A DNA stretch of 64,000 bases from Exiguobacterium aurantiacum DSM 6208. GTDB taxonomy: Bacteria > Bacillota > Bacilli > Exiguobacteriales > Exiguobacteriaceae. Shown one piece after another: positions 18,413 to 25,012 of the stretch (position 1 is its first letter; each line of letters starts with the position of its first letter). Location of the stretch: NCBI RefSeq assembly GCF_000702585.1, contig NZ_JNIQ01000001.1, positions 2,299,001 through 2,363,000 on the forward strand, written 5' to 3'. The notes beneath the pieces are model-generated. The model saw only the letters and a list, made by a program, of their open reading frames with translations. It did not search any database and had not been told where the DNA came from. The position numbers and the translations under genes are program-made.

Positions 18413-18691
18413 TCATAATTCTGAAGCTTCCGCTAGTGCAGATAGCTTGTGTTCCAATGAATCGAGCAGTCCCTTACCTTCAATGTCTGAAATGAGTCCG
18501 AGACGGACCGCGAAATCGATTTGGCGTGATAGACCGAACATATGTGTATCAAGCACCTCTTCATAAAGCGGGCACTTCGGCATTTTTAGGTTTTCTAACT
18601 GCACTTCGATTAGACAACGGATTTTTTCAGCATCGGCCTCAAGTAATTGAAGCGCTTGCTCCCGCTGGACTGCAGCCAAATTTGTCGCCAC
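18413..18691 (-). CDS. ylaN: YlaN family protein (UPF0358)
   Basis: A 92-residue all-helical cytoplasmic protein. In Bacillus and Staphylococcus YlaN has been linked to iron homeostasis through binding the repressor Fur. The core [61 protein letters not shown] is near-diagnostic. The GTG at 18691 is chosen because GGAGGGG lies just upstream and the length matches; the frame extends to 18730 over the intergenic region. It is divergent from ylaL. Confidence 0.93.
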   Translation of the reverse strand: MATNLAAVQREQALQLLEADAEKIRCLIEVQLENLKMPKCPLYEEVLDTHMFGLSRQIDFAVRLGLISDIEGKGLLDSLEHKLSALAEASEL

Positions 18692-18736
18692 TACGACCCC
18701 TCCTCCGTACAATGACAGACTGTTTGTCATAACTCA

Positions 18737-18837
18737 ACTGTACATTATATTTCATCATAATTCAATGAACAGTCTAGATTCGAAGCGAGTTTCTCGCATG
18801 TTCCCTTTTTCATTGTAAAACTTGTATAATGTACAGT
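18737..18837. promoter_or_regulatory. Divergent ylaN/ylaL promoters sharing a 13-bp inverted repeat
   Basis: The 13-mer TATAATGTACAGT occurs on the plus strand at 18825-18837 (upstream of ylaL) and on the minus strand at 18749-18737 (upstream of ylaN). Each copy starts with a perfect -10 hexamer and points towards its gene. No convincing -35 is seen for either. The matching sequence downstream of both -10 boxes could be a common operator or simply a duplicated promoter. Confidence 0.55.
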
Positions 18838-18863
18838 GTATCGTTAGTAAAGGGGGAATACCA

Positions 18864-19331
18864 ATGATTTTTCCGCTAGATGGAGCCGTTCGTCACGCAC
18901 TGACGATCGACCCGACCGTCTGGATTTTCGACGACCGGAAACGAAACGTCGACGAGCTCGATCGGGAAACCGAGAACGACAATGACACCTACTATGCCAA
19001 GATGGGGAAAGCATGGGACGACGGTTTGACGCAAGGAACACGTGTCGATCATAACAAACCGATGTCACGGGCTGATAAAGATGCGGCACTTCGCGATTCG
19101 TTCGCGATGCCGTTCGCCCCGTTCCTGAAAAACGCAGAACCGCTCGCCTCGGCGACGCACGTCAGCTTTTACGGGGAGACGACGTTGACAATTCCACTCG
19201 TTGACGCGCCACTCGTGTACTTGCAGTTCTCAAAAGATGGAAAAGTGCTCGCCGACGGTCCGGTCTATGTACTGTATGACAATCAATGCATCCGTGCCGT
19301 CGACCATATCATCGTCCGGAATGAGATTTGA
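18864..19331 (+). CDS. ylaL: YlaL-like conserved protein
   Basis: A 155-residue protein of unknown function, the counterpart by position and N-terminal sequence of Bacillus YlaL (MIFPLDGAVRHALTIDPTVWIFDDRK). The second half contains SFYGETTLTIPLVDAPLVYLQFSKDG and ends in DNQCIRAVDHIIVRNEI. No transmembrane segment or signal is seen. The ATG at 18864 follows AAAGGGGGAATACCA; the frame continues upstream to 18822 over the -10 region, so the longer start is rejected. It is monocistronic with its own terminator. Confidence 0.85.
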   Translation: MIFPLDGAVRHALTIDPTVWIFDDRKRNVDELDRETENDNDTYYAKMGKAWDDGLTQGTRVDHNKPMSRADKDAALRDSFAMPFAPFLKNAEPLASATHVSFYGETTLTIPLVDAPLVYLQFSKDGKVLADGPVYVLYDNQCIRAVDHIIVRNEI

Positions 19332-19358
19332 GAAGGCCTCGGCCTTCTCTTTTTTTTT
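19330..19358 (+). terminator. Terminator of ylaL
   Basis: GAGAAGGCC TC GGCCTTCTC followed by nine T residues, overlapping the ylaL stop codon. Confidence 0.93.
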
Positions 19359-19426
19359 CGACTTTTTACTTCATAAAGTGTAAGATATACCCTATGTAGA
19401 TTACTAGAAAGGAAGTGACGCTTACC

Positions 19427-20623
19427 GTGCCACTGTGGAAAAAGAATTTAATGATTGTTTGGCTCGGGAGCTTTTTGACGGCGGCCTCGATGAGCCTCGT
19501 GTTGCCGTTCTTGCCGCTCTTTATCGAACAGCTCGGCGTGACCGACCCCGACCACGTCGTCACGTGGTCGGCGATCGCATTCGGAGCCACGTTCCTCGTC
19601 GCCGCTCTCGTCTCCCCGCTTTGGGGTCGCCTCGCTGATCAAAAAGGCCGCAAGCTCATGCTCATCCGGGCCAGCCTCGGAATGGCCGTCGTCATGACGC
19701 TCATCAGCTTCGTCCAAGACGTTTACCAACTCGTCGGGCTCCGGCTCGTCATGGGCGCCGTCTCTGGCTTCATCTCAGCCGGGATCACGCTCGTCGTCTC
19801 ACAAACACCAAAAGAGAAAAGTGGCTGGGCGCTCGGCACCTTGTCGACCGGTAGCATTACCGGTGGCCTCCTCGGTCCATTGATTGGAGGATTACTCGCT
19901 GACTGGATTGGGCTTCGATCCGTTTTTCTCTTTACCGGGAGCGCACTCTTTGTGACGTTCTTGATCACACTCTTGTTCATCAAAGAGGATTTCGTTCCGG
20001 TGGCGCGCGAACGACTCGATTCAACGAAGTCGATCATTCGTTCGGTCCGCCATCCCCAGCTCATCCTCAGCTTGTTTTTGACGACATTTTTAATCACGTT
20101 CTCGACACAGTCGATCGGACCGCTGTTGACGCTTTACGTTCGTGAACTGAATCCGTACACGACATCGCTCGCTTTCCTTGCGGGTCTCGTCGCATCGGCC
20201 CCAGGCGTCGCCGCGCTCGTCTCAGCCCCGCGGCTCGGTCAACTGTCCGACCGCTACGGGGCGGAACGAATCTTGTTTTGGGCGCTCATCATCTATAGCA
20301 CGTTGCTGATCCCGCAAGCGTTCGTGACGTCGACGACTCAGCTCGTCTTGCTCCGGTTCGGCCTCGGTTTTGCGACCGCCGCCCTCATGCCATCGGTGCA
20401 GTCGCTCCTGCGTCAACATACACCTAGCTACGCGACAGGCCGGATCTTCTCGTATAACCAGTCGGCCCAGTTCATGGGCAACCTGCTCGGTCCGCTGTTC
20501 GGTTCCCAAATCGTCGTCCATTTCGGATTTTCGGCACTGTTCGTCGTGACCGGGCTTATCATGCTCACGAACGCCTTTTTAGAAAAATCGAACGTCCAAG
20601 TGTTGCATCCGAAACCTAAATAA
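19427..20623 (+). CDS. Major facilitator superfamily transporter (multidrug-efflux type)
   Basis: A 398-residue, 12-helix MFS exporter. The start MPLWKKNLMIVWLGSFLTAASMSLVLPFLPLFIEQLGV and motif A SPLWGRLADQKGRKLMLIRASLG after helix 2 are typical of drug:H+ antiporters of the Bmr/Blt/NorA type. A second motif A-like loop, APRLGQLSDRYGAERIL, lies between helices 8 and 9, and the motif C-like segment SGFISAGITLVVSQTP in helix 4-5 is partly conserved. The GTG at 19427 is used; a GTG at 19415 overlaps the ribosome binding site. The substrate is unknown. Confidence 0.85.
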   Translation: MPLWKKNLMIVWLGSFLTAASMSLVLPFLPLFIEQLGVTDPDHVVTWSAIAFGATFLVAALVSPLWGRLADQKGRKLMLIRASLGMAVVMTLISFVQDVYQLVGLRLVMGAVSGFISAGITLVVSQTPKEKSGWALGTLSTGSITGGLLGPLIGGLLADWIGLRSVFLFTGSALFVTFLITLLFIKEDFVPVARERLDSTKSIIRSVRHPQLILSLFLTTFLITFSTQSIGPLLTLYVRELNPYTTSLAFLAGLVASAPGVAALVSAPRLGQLSDRYGAERILFWALIIYSTLLIPQAFVTSTTQLVLLRFGLGFATAALMPSVQSLLRQHTPSYATGRIFSYNQSAQFMGNLLGPLFGSQIVVHFGFSALFVVTGLIMLTNAFLEKSNVQVLHPKPK

Positions 20624-21545
20624 ACGCCGAGCAGCCGCTCGGCGTCAGGCTGTTGACGAACCCATTCGCTTCTGGCGAATGGGTTCGTCTTTTTTTGTGT
20701 TCAACGAGCTCGAGGCGCTCTGCCCGACATAAAATTGAAAAAATGCTATGTAGACGGTCGTTTTCGGCCAACAGGTTGGCCAGCTTCTTCATGTTTTGTG
20801 CGGTCGCTGCCACCAGGTTGGCGCGGTCCACCGCCTCTTTCCCCCGGTAGAACGTGAAGCGGAGACCGTGGAGCTCCTTCCCGTCGGCGAACGAGCGCTC
20901 CACCGTCTGTGGCCGGAGACGGTAGAGGTGCTTGCCCGATGCGGACAGACGGTTATCGCTCACCGCTTCGCGGTAGGACTCATCGATGTGGCGGTTGATG
21001 ACGTGCCGATGCGATCGGCTTGACGTGCACTTCTCGAGGAGCGGGCAGTTCTGACAGATGGCAGGATTGGACGCGTACTGGTGATAGCCGTGACGGTCGG
21101 TCGTCTTATAGGTGAGGTGCTGTTTCGCCGGACACAGATAGGCGTCCACGTCCGGCAGGTAGGTGAACCGCGTCTTTCGAAACATCCCCTTCTTCCCACC
21201 GAACCGCCGCCAGGCGATGACGCCGAAAACGCCGCGCTCGACGAGCGCCTTCGCGATCTCGGTCGTGTAGTACCCGGCATCGAGCGCGCCCGCCTCGAGC
21301 GGATAGGCGAAACGGTTGAGGATATAGTCGAGACGGTCAAGATAGACGGTGCTGTCCGACACGTTCCCGGGCGTGACGTGCACATCGACGATGAGGTTGT
21401 GCTTGGCGTCCACCGTCCGGTGCACCAGCCAGAAAAAGCCTTCCGGCTTCTGGTCACGGTACATATAGCCCGCGTCAGGGTCGGTCCGGCTCACCTTGAT
21501 GAGTCGACGCTTCTTCTTCTGTCGCGCGGGCTTCAGTGCTTTTTT
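20616..21545 (-). CDS. IS1182-family transposase, C-terminal part (-1 frame, fused by frameshift)
   Basis: Second reading frame of the transposase, joined to the 21533-22108 part at the slippery A_AAA_AAG (21545-21539). It carries two of the three DDE residues: Asp in EAGALDAGYYTTEIAKAL and Glu in TVERSFADGKELHGLRF. Between them is the insertion with a cysteine cluster (YLCPAKQHL, NPAICQNCPLLEKC) common in this family. The joined protein would have about 497 residues. No stop codon occurs inside the element: the frame crosses the IS end at 20646 and stops at TAG 20616-20618 in flanking DNA. Confidence 0.85.
   Translation of the reverse strand, partial: KKALKPARQKKKRRLIKVSRTDPDAGYMYRDQKPEGFFWLVHRTVDAKHNLIVDVHVTPGNVSDSTVYLDRLDYILNRFAYPLEAGALDAGYYTTEIAKALVERGVFGVIAWRRFGGKKGMFRKTRFTYLPDVDAYLCPAKQHLTYKTTDRHGYHQYASNPAICQNCPLLEKCTSSRSHRHVINRHIDESYREAVSDNRLSASGKHLYRLRPQTVERSFADGKELHGLRFTFYRGKEAVDRANLVAATAQNMKKLANLLAENDRLHSIFSILCRAERLELVEHKKRRTHSPEANGFVNSLTPSGCSAFI
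20624..20645. repeat. Left 22-bp target duplication (terminator hairpin copy)
   Basis: A 22-bp near-palindrome (ACGCCGAGC, four-base loop, GCTCGGCGT) directly after the MFS stop. The identical 22 bases recur at 22409-22430 on the other side of the insertion sequence. It is best read as a target-site duplication of the original MFS/phoH convergent terminator. This copy has lost its plus-strand T tract to the insertion. Confidence 0.85.
20646..20661 (+). repeat. IS left terminal inverted repeat
   Basis: CAGGCTGTTGACGAAC, matching the right end at 13 of 16 bases. It contains TTGAC, a -35-like sequence, at 20653-20657. Confidence 0.8.
20655..20696 (+). terminator. Terminator inside the left end of the IS
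   Basis: A perfect 15-bp stem (20655-20669 with 20675-20689), loop TTCTG and seven T residues on the plus strand. It stops transcription arriving from the MFS side before it can run antisense through the transposase. It may also replace the MFS terminator that the insertion split. The 5' arm overlaps the inverted repeat. Confidence 0.9.
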
Positions 21546-22108
21546 CCTCGTTTGGCCCGTTCCTCGTTCACCCGGCCGAGAAGCTCGTCCTCGACATCGC
21601 CGACGACCTGCTCGACCTCGACCTTGTCGAACTTCTTCTTGTTCGCGTTGGCTCGGATGTGGGTCGAGTCGGTGATCAGGATGCGCCCTGAAATGAAGCC
21701 GTGGGCTTCGGCCTGGCCCACGATGTCCTCGAAGATTTGTCGAAAGACGTCCGTGCCGGCGAACCGGCGTCGATAGGCCTGGCTGATCGTCGAATGGTCG
21801 GGAATTTTCTCGTCCATCCCGAGCCCGAGGAACCAACGGTACGCGAGGTTCGTCTCGATTTCCTTGATGGTCTGTCGCACGGAACGGATGTTGAACAGCG
21901 GGCCGAGCAGTATGATCTTGATGAGGATCTCGGGGTCGATGCCGGGCTGTCCGGTGTTTGAATACAGTGGCGCGCATAGCCGGTGGACGATGGAGAAGTC
22001 GATGTGGCGGTCGAGTTTGCGGACGAGGTGGTCTTTCGGGACCAGTTGGCCCAGCGAGGCGTCGGTGCGGATTGGTTCATGGCGTTTGGCGATATGGGCT
22101 CGGTACAT
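21533..22108 (-). CDS. IS1182-family transposase, N-terminal part (frame 0)
   Basis: First reading frame of the transposase, 191 residues from MYRAHIAKRHEPIRTDASLG to a TGA at 21533. It holds the N-terminal DUF772-type domain (PGIDPEILIKIILLGPLFNIRSVRQTIKEIETNLAYRWFLGLGMDEKIPDHSTISQAYRRRF) and the first catalytic Asp in ILITDSTHIRANANK. The ATG at 22108 follows AAGGGGAATCATC. The A_AAA_AAG heptamer sits two codons before the stop, in the correct zero-frame phase for -1 slippage. A sequencing or natural indel in the A6 run is the alternative. Confidence 0.88.
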   Translation of the reverse strand: MYRAHIAKRHEPIRTDASLGQLVPKDHLVRKLDRHIDFSIVHRLCAPLYSNTGQPGIDPEILIKIILLGPLFNIRSVRQTIKEIETNLAYRWFLGLGMDEKIPDHSTISQAYRRRFAGTDVFRQIFEDIVGQAEAHGFISGRILITDSTHIRANANKKKFDKVEVEQVVGDVEDELLGRVNEERAKRGKKH

Positions 22109-22175
22109 GATGATTCCCCTTCCTGTTCGGAGGCGGTGACGATCCATACATACCAGTTCCCGCTTTTCGAGGTTT

Positions 22176-22198
22176 TAGCCCGCATTGGGGGCTTTTTC
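22176..22198 (+). terminator. Short plus-strand terminator-like hairpin in the IS
   Basis: AGCCC and GGGCT pair around a short loop and are followed by TTTTTC on the plus strand, between the transposase start and the structured leader. It may stop antisense transcription. Confidence 0.5.
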
Positions 22199-22217
22199 TA
22201 TCGGCCGTCGAGGCCTC

Positions 22218-22392
22218 AGAAAAAGACGAGAGGCCACCCAGGGGCGGCCTCTCGCGACGCTCATCCGACGGCGCCGGAGACTCCTGAGGGATCAGCGAGC
22301 GGAGGGAGACCCAGCAGCGACAACGTCGCGATGCGGCTCCCTGCTCGCCCCTAGGAAAGCGGAGGCGCCAAGAGGAGGAGCGAAAACATTCT
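22218..22392 (-). ncRNA. Candidate structured RNA or attenuator in the IS leader
   Basis: Read in the transposase direction, a segment of about 100 nt (22369-22270) can fold into one long imperfect hairpin: GGCGCC pairs with GGCGCC at the base, GCGAGC with GCTCGC and GGGAG with CTCCC in the middle, GCGAC with GTCGC at the tip. It is followed by a perfect 9-bp hairpin (22254-22246 with 22235-22227) and TCTTTTT, a terminator-like end. No open frame with a ribosome binding site is seen. This could be a small RNA or an attenuator for transposase expression. No convincing promoter was found. Confidence 0.4.
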
Positions 22393-22408
22393 GTTAGTCA
22401 ACAATCTG
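22393..22408 (-). repeat. IS right terminal inverted repeat
   Basis: Reads CAGATTGTTGACTAAC inward on the minus strand, with TTGACT as a possible -35 for inward transcription. Confidence 0.8.
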
Positions 22409-22430
22409 ACGCCGAGCAGCCGCTCGGCGT
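22409..22430. repeat. Right 22-bp target duplication, still a phoH-side terminator hairpin
   Basis: Exact second copy of 20624-20645, followed on the plus strand by TTTTTC, which was probably the original plus-strand T tract of the MFS terminator. For phoH on the minus strand the hairpin is now followed by IS sequence rather than by the former T-rich flank. Confidence 0.85.
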
Positions 22431-22436
22431 TTTTCT

Positions 22437-23753
22437 TTATAATAAGTCGGCGGCCAACCGGGCGAGCGAGGAACGCTCTCCTTTGATGAGTTGCACGTGA
22501 CCGAACACGTTCTGTCCTTTGAATCGTTCGACCGCGTACGTCAACCCGTTCGAATACTCATCCAAGTACGGATGGTCGATTTGATACGGGTCCCCGACGA
22601 GCACGATTTTCGAGTTCTCCCCGACCCGGGTCAAAATCGTCTTGATTTCATGTTTCGTTAAGTTTTGCGCTTCATCGATGATGATGAACTGATCCGGCAT
22701 GCTGCGCCCGCGAATGTATGTGAGCGCCTCGAGCTGAATCGACTTGATGCCGGCCAAAATGTTGCCGAGTTCATCTTTTGAGTTGGCGTTGAACAGAAAC
22801 TCTAAATTGTCATAAATCGGTTGCATCCAAGGCCGCAATTTTTCTTCCATCTCACCCGGCAAGTAGCCGATGTCATTGCCCATAGGGACGACCGGCCGGG
22901 CGACGACGAGCTTGTTGAAGCGATGCTCGTCTTCGACGAGCGACAGACCGGCCGCGAGCGCGAGCAACGTCTTTCCGGTCCCCGCCTTGCCGAGAAGCGT
23001 CACGAACGGGATATCGTCACGGAGCAACAAATCGAGCGCCATCCGCTGCTGAACGTTTCGAGGATGGATGCCCCAGACGTGCTCGGCGTCAAGCGACAAC
23101 GGCCGGACGATCGGTTGCAACGCGTCAACGACAGCGAGCGCGCTCGCTTTCGAGACGTTGCTTTTCAAGACGACGAACGAGTTCGGGTAGAGCGGATTTT
23201 TAGACAGCGCCGACACCGGGAGTTGCCGGACTTGATAAAATTCGTCGATGATCGACTGGTCGACCTCGAACTCCCGGTAGCCGGCATAAAGGTTTGTCGT
23301 ATCAACGATGTGGTCCGTCAAATAGTCCTCGGCCTCGATTCCGATGGCGTCTGCTTTGACACGGACGAGTATATCTTTCGAGACGACGACGACTTTACGG
23401 TTATGGTCGTGCTCATATTGTTTCATTAATCCAAGCGCGACGGTCAAGATACGGTTGTCGTTCGTCATGACGTCGAACGGGAAGTCGACCGTATGCTCAT
23501 GTCCGATCTCGACAAACAACCGGCCGCCGTTCTCAAGCGGCACCCCGTCATGGAGTTTACCGCTCGTCCGGAGTTGGTCAAGGACACGCGCCGTCTCTCG
23601 GGCGTTACGTCCGACCTCGTCCATGTTGCGTTTCTTCCCGTCGAGCTCTTCTAAGACGATCGCCGGGATGACGACATCGTGCTCATCAAATTGGAATAAT
23701 GATAGCGGATCGTGTAGCAGTACGTTCGTATCGAGCACATATGTTTTTTTCAT
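22437..23753 (-). CDS. PIN-PhoH family ATPase (YlaK-like)
   Basis: A 438-residue protein with an N-terminal PIN nuclease domain (KKTYVLDTNVLLHDP, acidic residues in ILVGSD-like strands) and a C-terminal PhoH ATPase domain: Walker A GKAGTGKTLLALAAG, Walker B QFIIIDEAQNLT and the sensor segment SKIVLVGDPYQIDHP. PIN-PhoH proteins are thought to be ATP-dependent ribonucleases or helicases acting on RNA. The ATG at 23753 gives the Bacillus YlaK length; frame extension to 23789 lacks a site. It is convergent with the MFS gene across the IS. Confidence 0.93.
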   Translation of the reverse strand: MKKTYVLDTNVLLHDPLSLFQFDEHDVVIPAIVLEELDGKKRNMDEVGRNARETARVLDQLRTSGKLHDGVPLENGGRLFVEIGHEHTVDFPFDVMTNDNRILTVALGLMKQYEHDHNRKVVVVSKDILVRVKADAIGIEAEDYLTDHIVDTTNLYAGYREFEVDQSIIDEFYQVRQLPVSALSKNPLYPNSFVVLKSNVSKASALAVVDALQPIVRPLSLDAEHVWGIHPRNVQQRMALDLLLRDDIPFVTLLGKAGTGKTLLALAAGLSLVEDEHRFNKLVVARPVVPMGNDIGYLPGEMEEKLRPWMQPIYDNLEFLFNANSKDELGNILAGIKSIQLEALTYIRGRSMPDQFIIIDEAQNLTKHEIKTILTRVGENSKIVLVGDPYQIDHPYLDEYSNGLTYAVERFKGQNVFGHVQLIKGERSSLARLAADLL

Positions 23754-23785
23754 AGACTTTGCCGCCCCTCGCAAATTGTTGGTGA

Positions 23786-24235
23786 TCAAGAGTTCAAGCT
23801 TGCCTTGACTTCACGGTCCAACTTTTCTGCTGCTTCTGCATCGTACGTCTTGACGATTTCGGGTTGTCCGAACGTCGCACCGTAGAATGAGATGTTTCGG
23901 ACTTCTTCGACACGGCCTTCAAAAAAGCGAAGGTGTAGCGCCGGCACGACACCGGGTTCAAATTCGGCGACCGGAGATAACGTCGCATTGTACGCCGAGC
24001 CGTCTTCGATAAAGACGAGACTCGCTGTTTTTTCTTGTCGCAATAGCGTAATCAAATGTGAATTCTTCGTCAGGGCGAACCGAATCGTCTGTCGCGTCGG
24101 GGCCTGCACCCAACTGATGGCATGTGTCGTCGGCCATCGCTTCGCTTCGTCGAACGCGACTAAAATCGATAACGGCATATCGTTCAAGGCATTCTGTTGC
24201 GCGTCAGACAACTCAAACATCGCTTTACTTGCCAT
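23786..24235 (-). CDS. Pyridoxamine 5'-phosphate oxidase-like FMN-binding split-barrel protein
   Basis: A 149-residue protein with the split-barrel strand order of PNPOx-like flavoproteins: LSILVAFDEAKRWPTTHAISWVQ, TIRFALTKNSHLITLLRQEKTASLVFIED, then LHLRFFEGRVEEVRNISFYGATF. The asparagine/serine/histidine segment TKNSHLITLL resembles the FMN phosphate-binding stretch. Function is unassigned. The ATG at 24235 follows GGAGGGGAGTGT. It lies 32 bases upstream of phoH and is probably cotranscribed with it. Confidence 0.72.
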   Translation of the reverse strand: MASKAMFELSDAQQNALNDMPLSILVAFDEAKRWPTTHAISWVQAPTRQTIRFALTKNSHLITLLRQEKTASLVFIEDGSAYNATLSPVAEFEPGVVPALHLRFFEGRVEEVRNISFYGATFGQPEIVKTYDAEAAEKLDREVKASLNS

Positions 24236-24344
24236 ACACTCCCCTCCTCCACGGGTATATGAATTGCTTTCGCCCTTACCTCATTCATTCCCTGCTTTTC
24301 TATCGTGAAATCATGCTATAATCAAGAAAGAGGAAGGTGAGACC

Positions 24345-24545
24345 ATGCGCGTAAAGTGCTCTCTTTGTGACAAAGTCGAAACGATTGACTCGTGGTCGTT
24401 CGAAGCGAAACGACTTCGCAACAAACCGGCCAAAACGTATATGTGCCAAACGTGCCAAGAACGTATTTCCGAACGAACGGCAGAGCGGAATGCGACCGGT
24501 CACTTCAACTTATATCCATCGTTCCGCCAAAAGCGGAGATGGTAA
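24345..24545 (+). CDS. ylaI: YlaI family zinc-ribbon-like protein (DUF2197)
   Basis: A 66-residue protein with two CxxC pairs, VKCSLCDKV and YMCQTCQERI, consistent with a small zinc ribbon. The segment DSWSFEAKRLRNKPAKTY between them is conserved in Bacillus YlaI. The ATG follows AGAGGAAGGTGAGACC. It is flanked by phoH-side genes and ylaH, in the Bacillus order. The function is unknown. Confidence 0.88.
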   Translation: MRVKCSLCDKVETIDSWSFEAKRLRNKPAKTYMCQTCQERISERTAERNATGHFNLYPSFRQKRRW

Positions 24546-24547
24546 CC

Positions 24548-24586
24548 AAAAATGGACGCCCCGCACTTGCGGGACGTCCATTTTTT
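24548..24586. terminator. Bidirectional terminator between ylaI and ylaH
   Basis: AAAAATGGACG pairs with CGTCCATTTTT around a GC-rich inner hairpin (CCCGCACTTGCGGG). It overlaps the ylaH stop. Confidence 0.9.
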
Positions 24587-24929
24587 AATGTGATTCGATG
24601 CCTTGGCGGCGGTTCCACCAGAGGCGTCCGCGATAAATCGCCAAGACGACGGCCATGACGGCGAGCACTTCTGGAATCGGCCATGTGAAGAAGACGAGCG
24701 CCATCGTGCCGGCCCCAAGTGCGAGCAACGTATAGACGACGAGTGACTTCCACCACGTCAACTGTTTCGCAAAACCTAGTTTGAACACAAGGATCGTCAA
24801 AACAATGACCGTGATGATCAACGCGTTGAACCCGACTGACAGATCATTCGGGTCAGTGCCGACCCCTAACAGCGAGGCGATCCACGGTACGTCAATTTGT
24901 GTGATGTCCATCGTTTGAGAAGCTTTCAA
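24585..24929 (-). CDS. ylaH: YlaH-like membrane protein
   Basis: A 114-residue membrane protein with three helices (about residues 32-52, 62-82 and 85-100) in the YlaH family of unknown function. The motif VFKLGFAKQLTWWKSLVVYTLLALG is close to Bacillus YlaH. The TTG at 24929 has AAGGGGG 9 bases upstream; an ATG at 24911 is an alternative start. It follows bipA in the Bacillus order but reads in the same direction here with its own terminator. Confidence 0.83.
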   Translation of the reverse strand: MKASQTMDITQIDVPWIASLLGVGTDPNDLSVGFNALIITVIVLTILVFKLGFAKQLTWWKSLVVYTLLALGAGTMALVFFTWPIPEVLAVMAVVLAIYRGRLWWNRRQGIESH

Positions 24930-24980
24930 GCTGATAATCCCCCTTCAATTCATACACATTCATTCTACACTATCCAAAAC

Positions 24981-25007
24981 AAAAGGGAACGCCTAGGCGC
25001 TCCCTTT
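24981..25007 (-). terminator. Terminator of bipA
   Basis: AAAGGGA pairs with TCCCTTT over an inner ACGCCTAGGCG palindrome, followed by a T-rich stretch on the minus strand. Confidence 0.85.
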
Positions 25008-25012
25008 GTCAC

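Larger units (their letters stand above)
20646..22408 (-). mobile_element. IS1182-family insertion sequence, 1763 bp
   Basis: Element bounded by imperfect terminal inverted repeats CAGGCTGTTGACGAAC (left) and CAGATTGTTGACTAAC (right, read inward), matching at 13 of 16 positions. A 22-bp direct repeat of a terminator hairpin flanks both ends. It carries one DDE transposase split in two frames, a strong internal terminator at its left end and a structured non-coding leader at its right end. It is visibly more GC-rich than its neighbours. It separates the MFS gene from phoH without breaking either. Confidence 0.92.

Noticed and set aside
20616-22108. Treating the split transposase simply as a pseudogene
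   Set aside because: The exact zero-frame phase of A_AAA_AAG and intact DDE residues in both frames make programmed slippage at least as likely; it is kept as a finding with the indel alternative.
22149-22430. A CRISPR-like or tandem repeat array in the IS leader
   Set aside because: The hairpins are different from each other and there is no regular spacer pattern.
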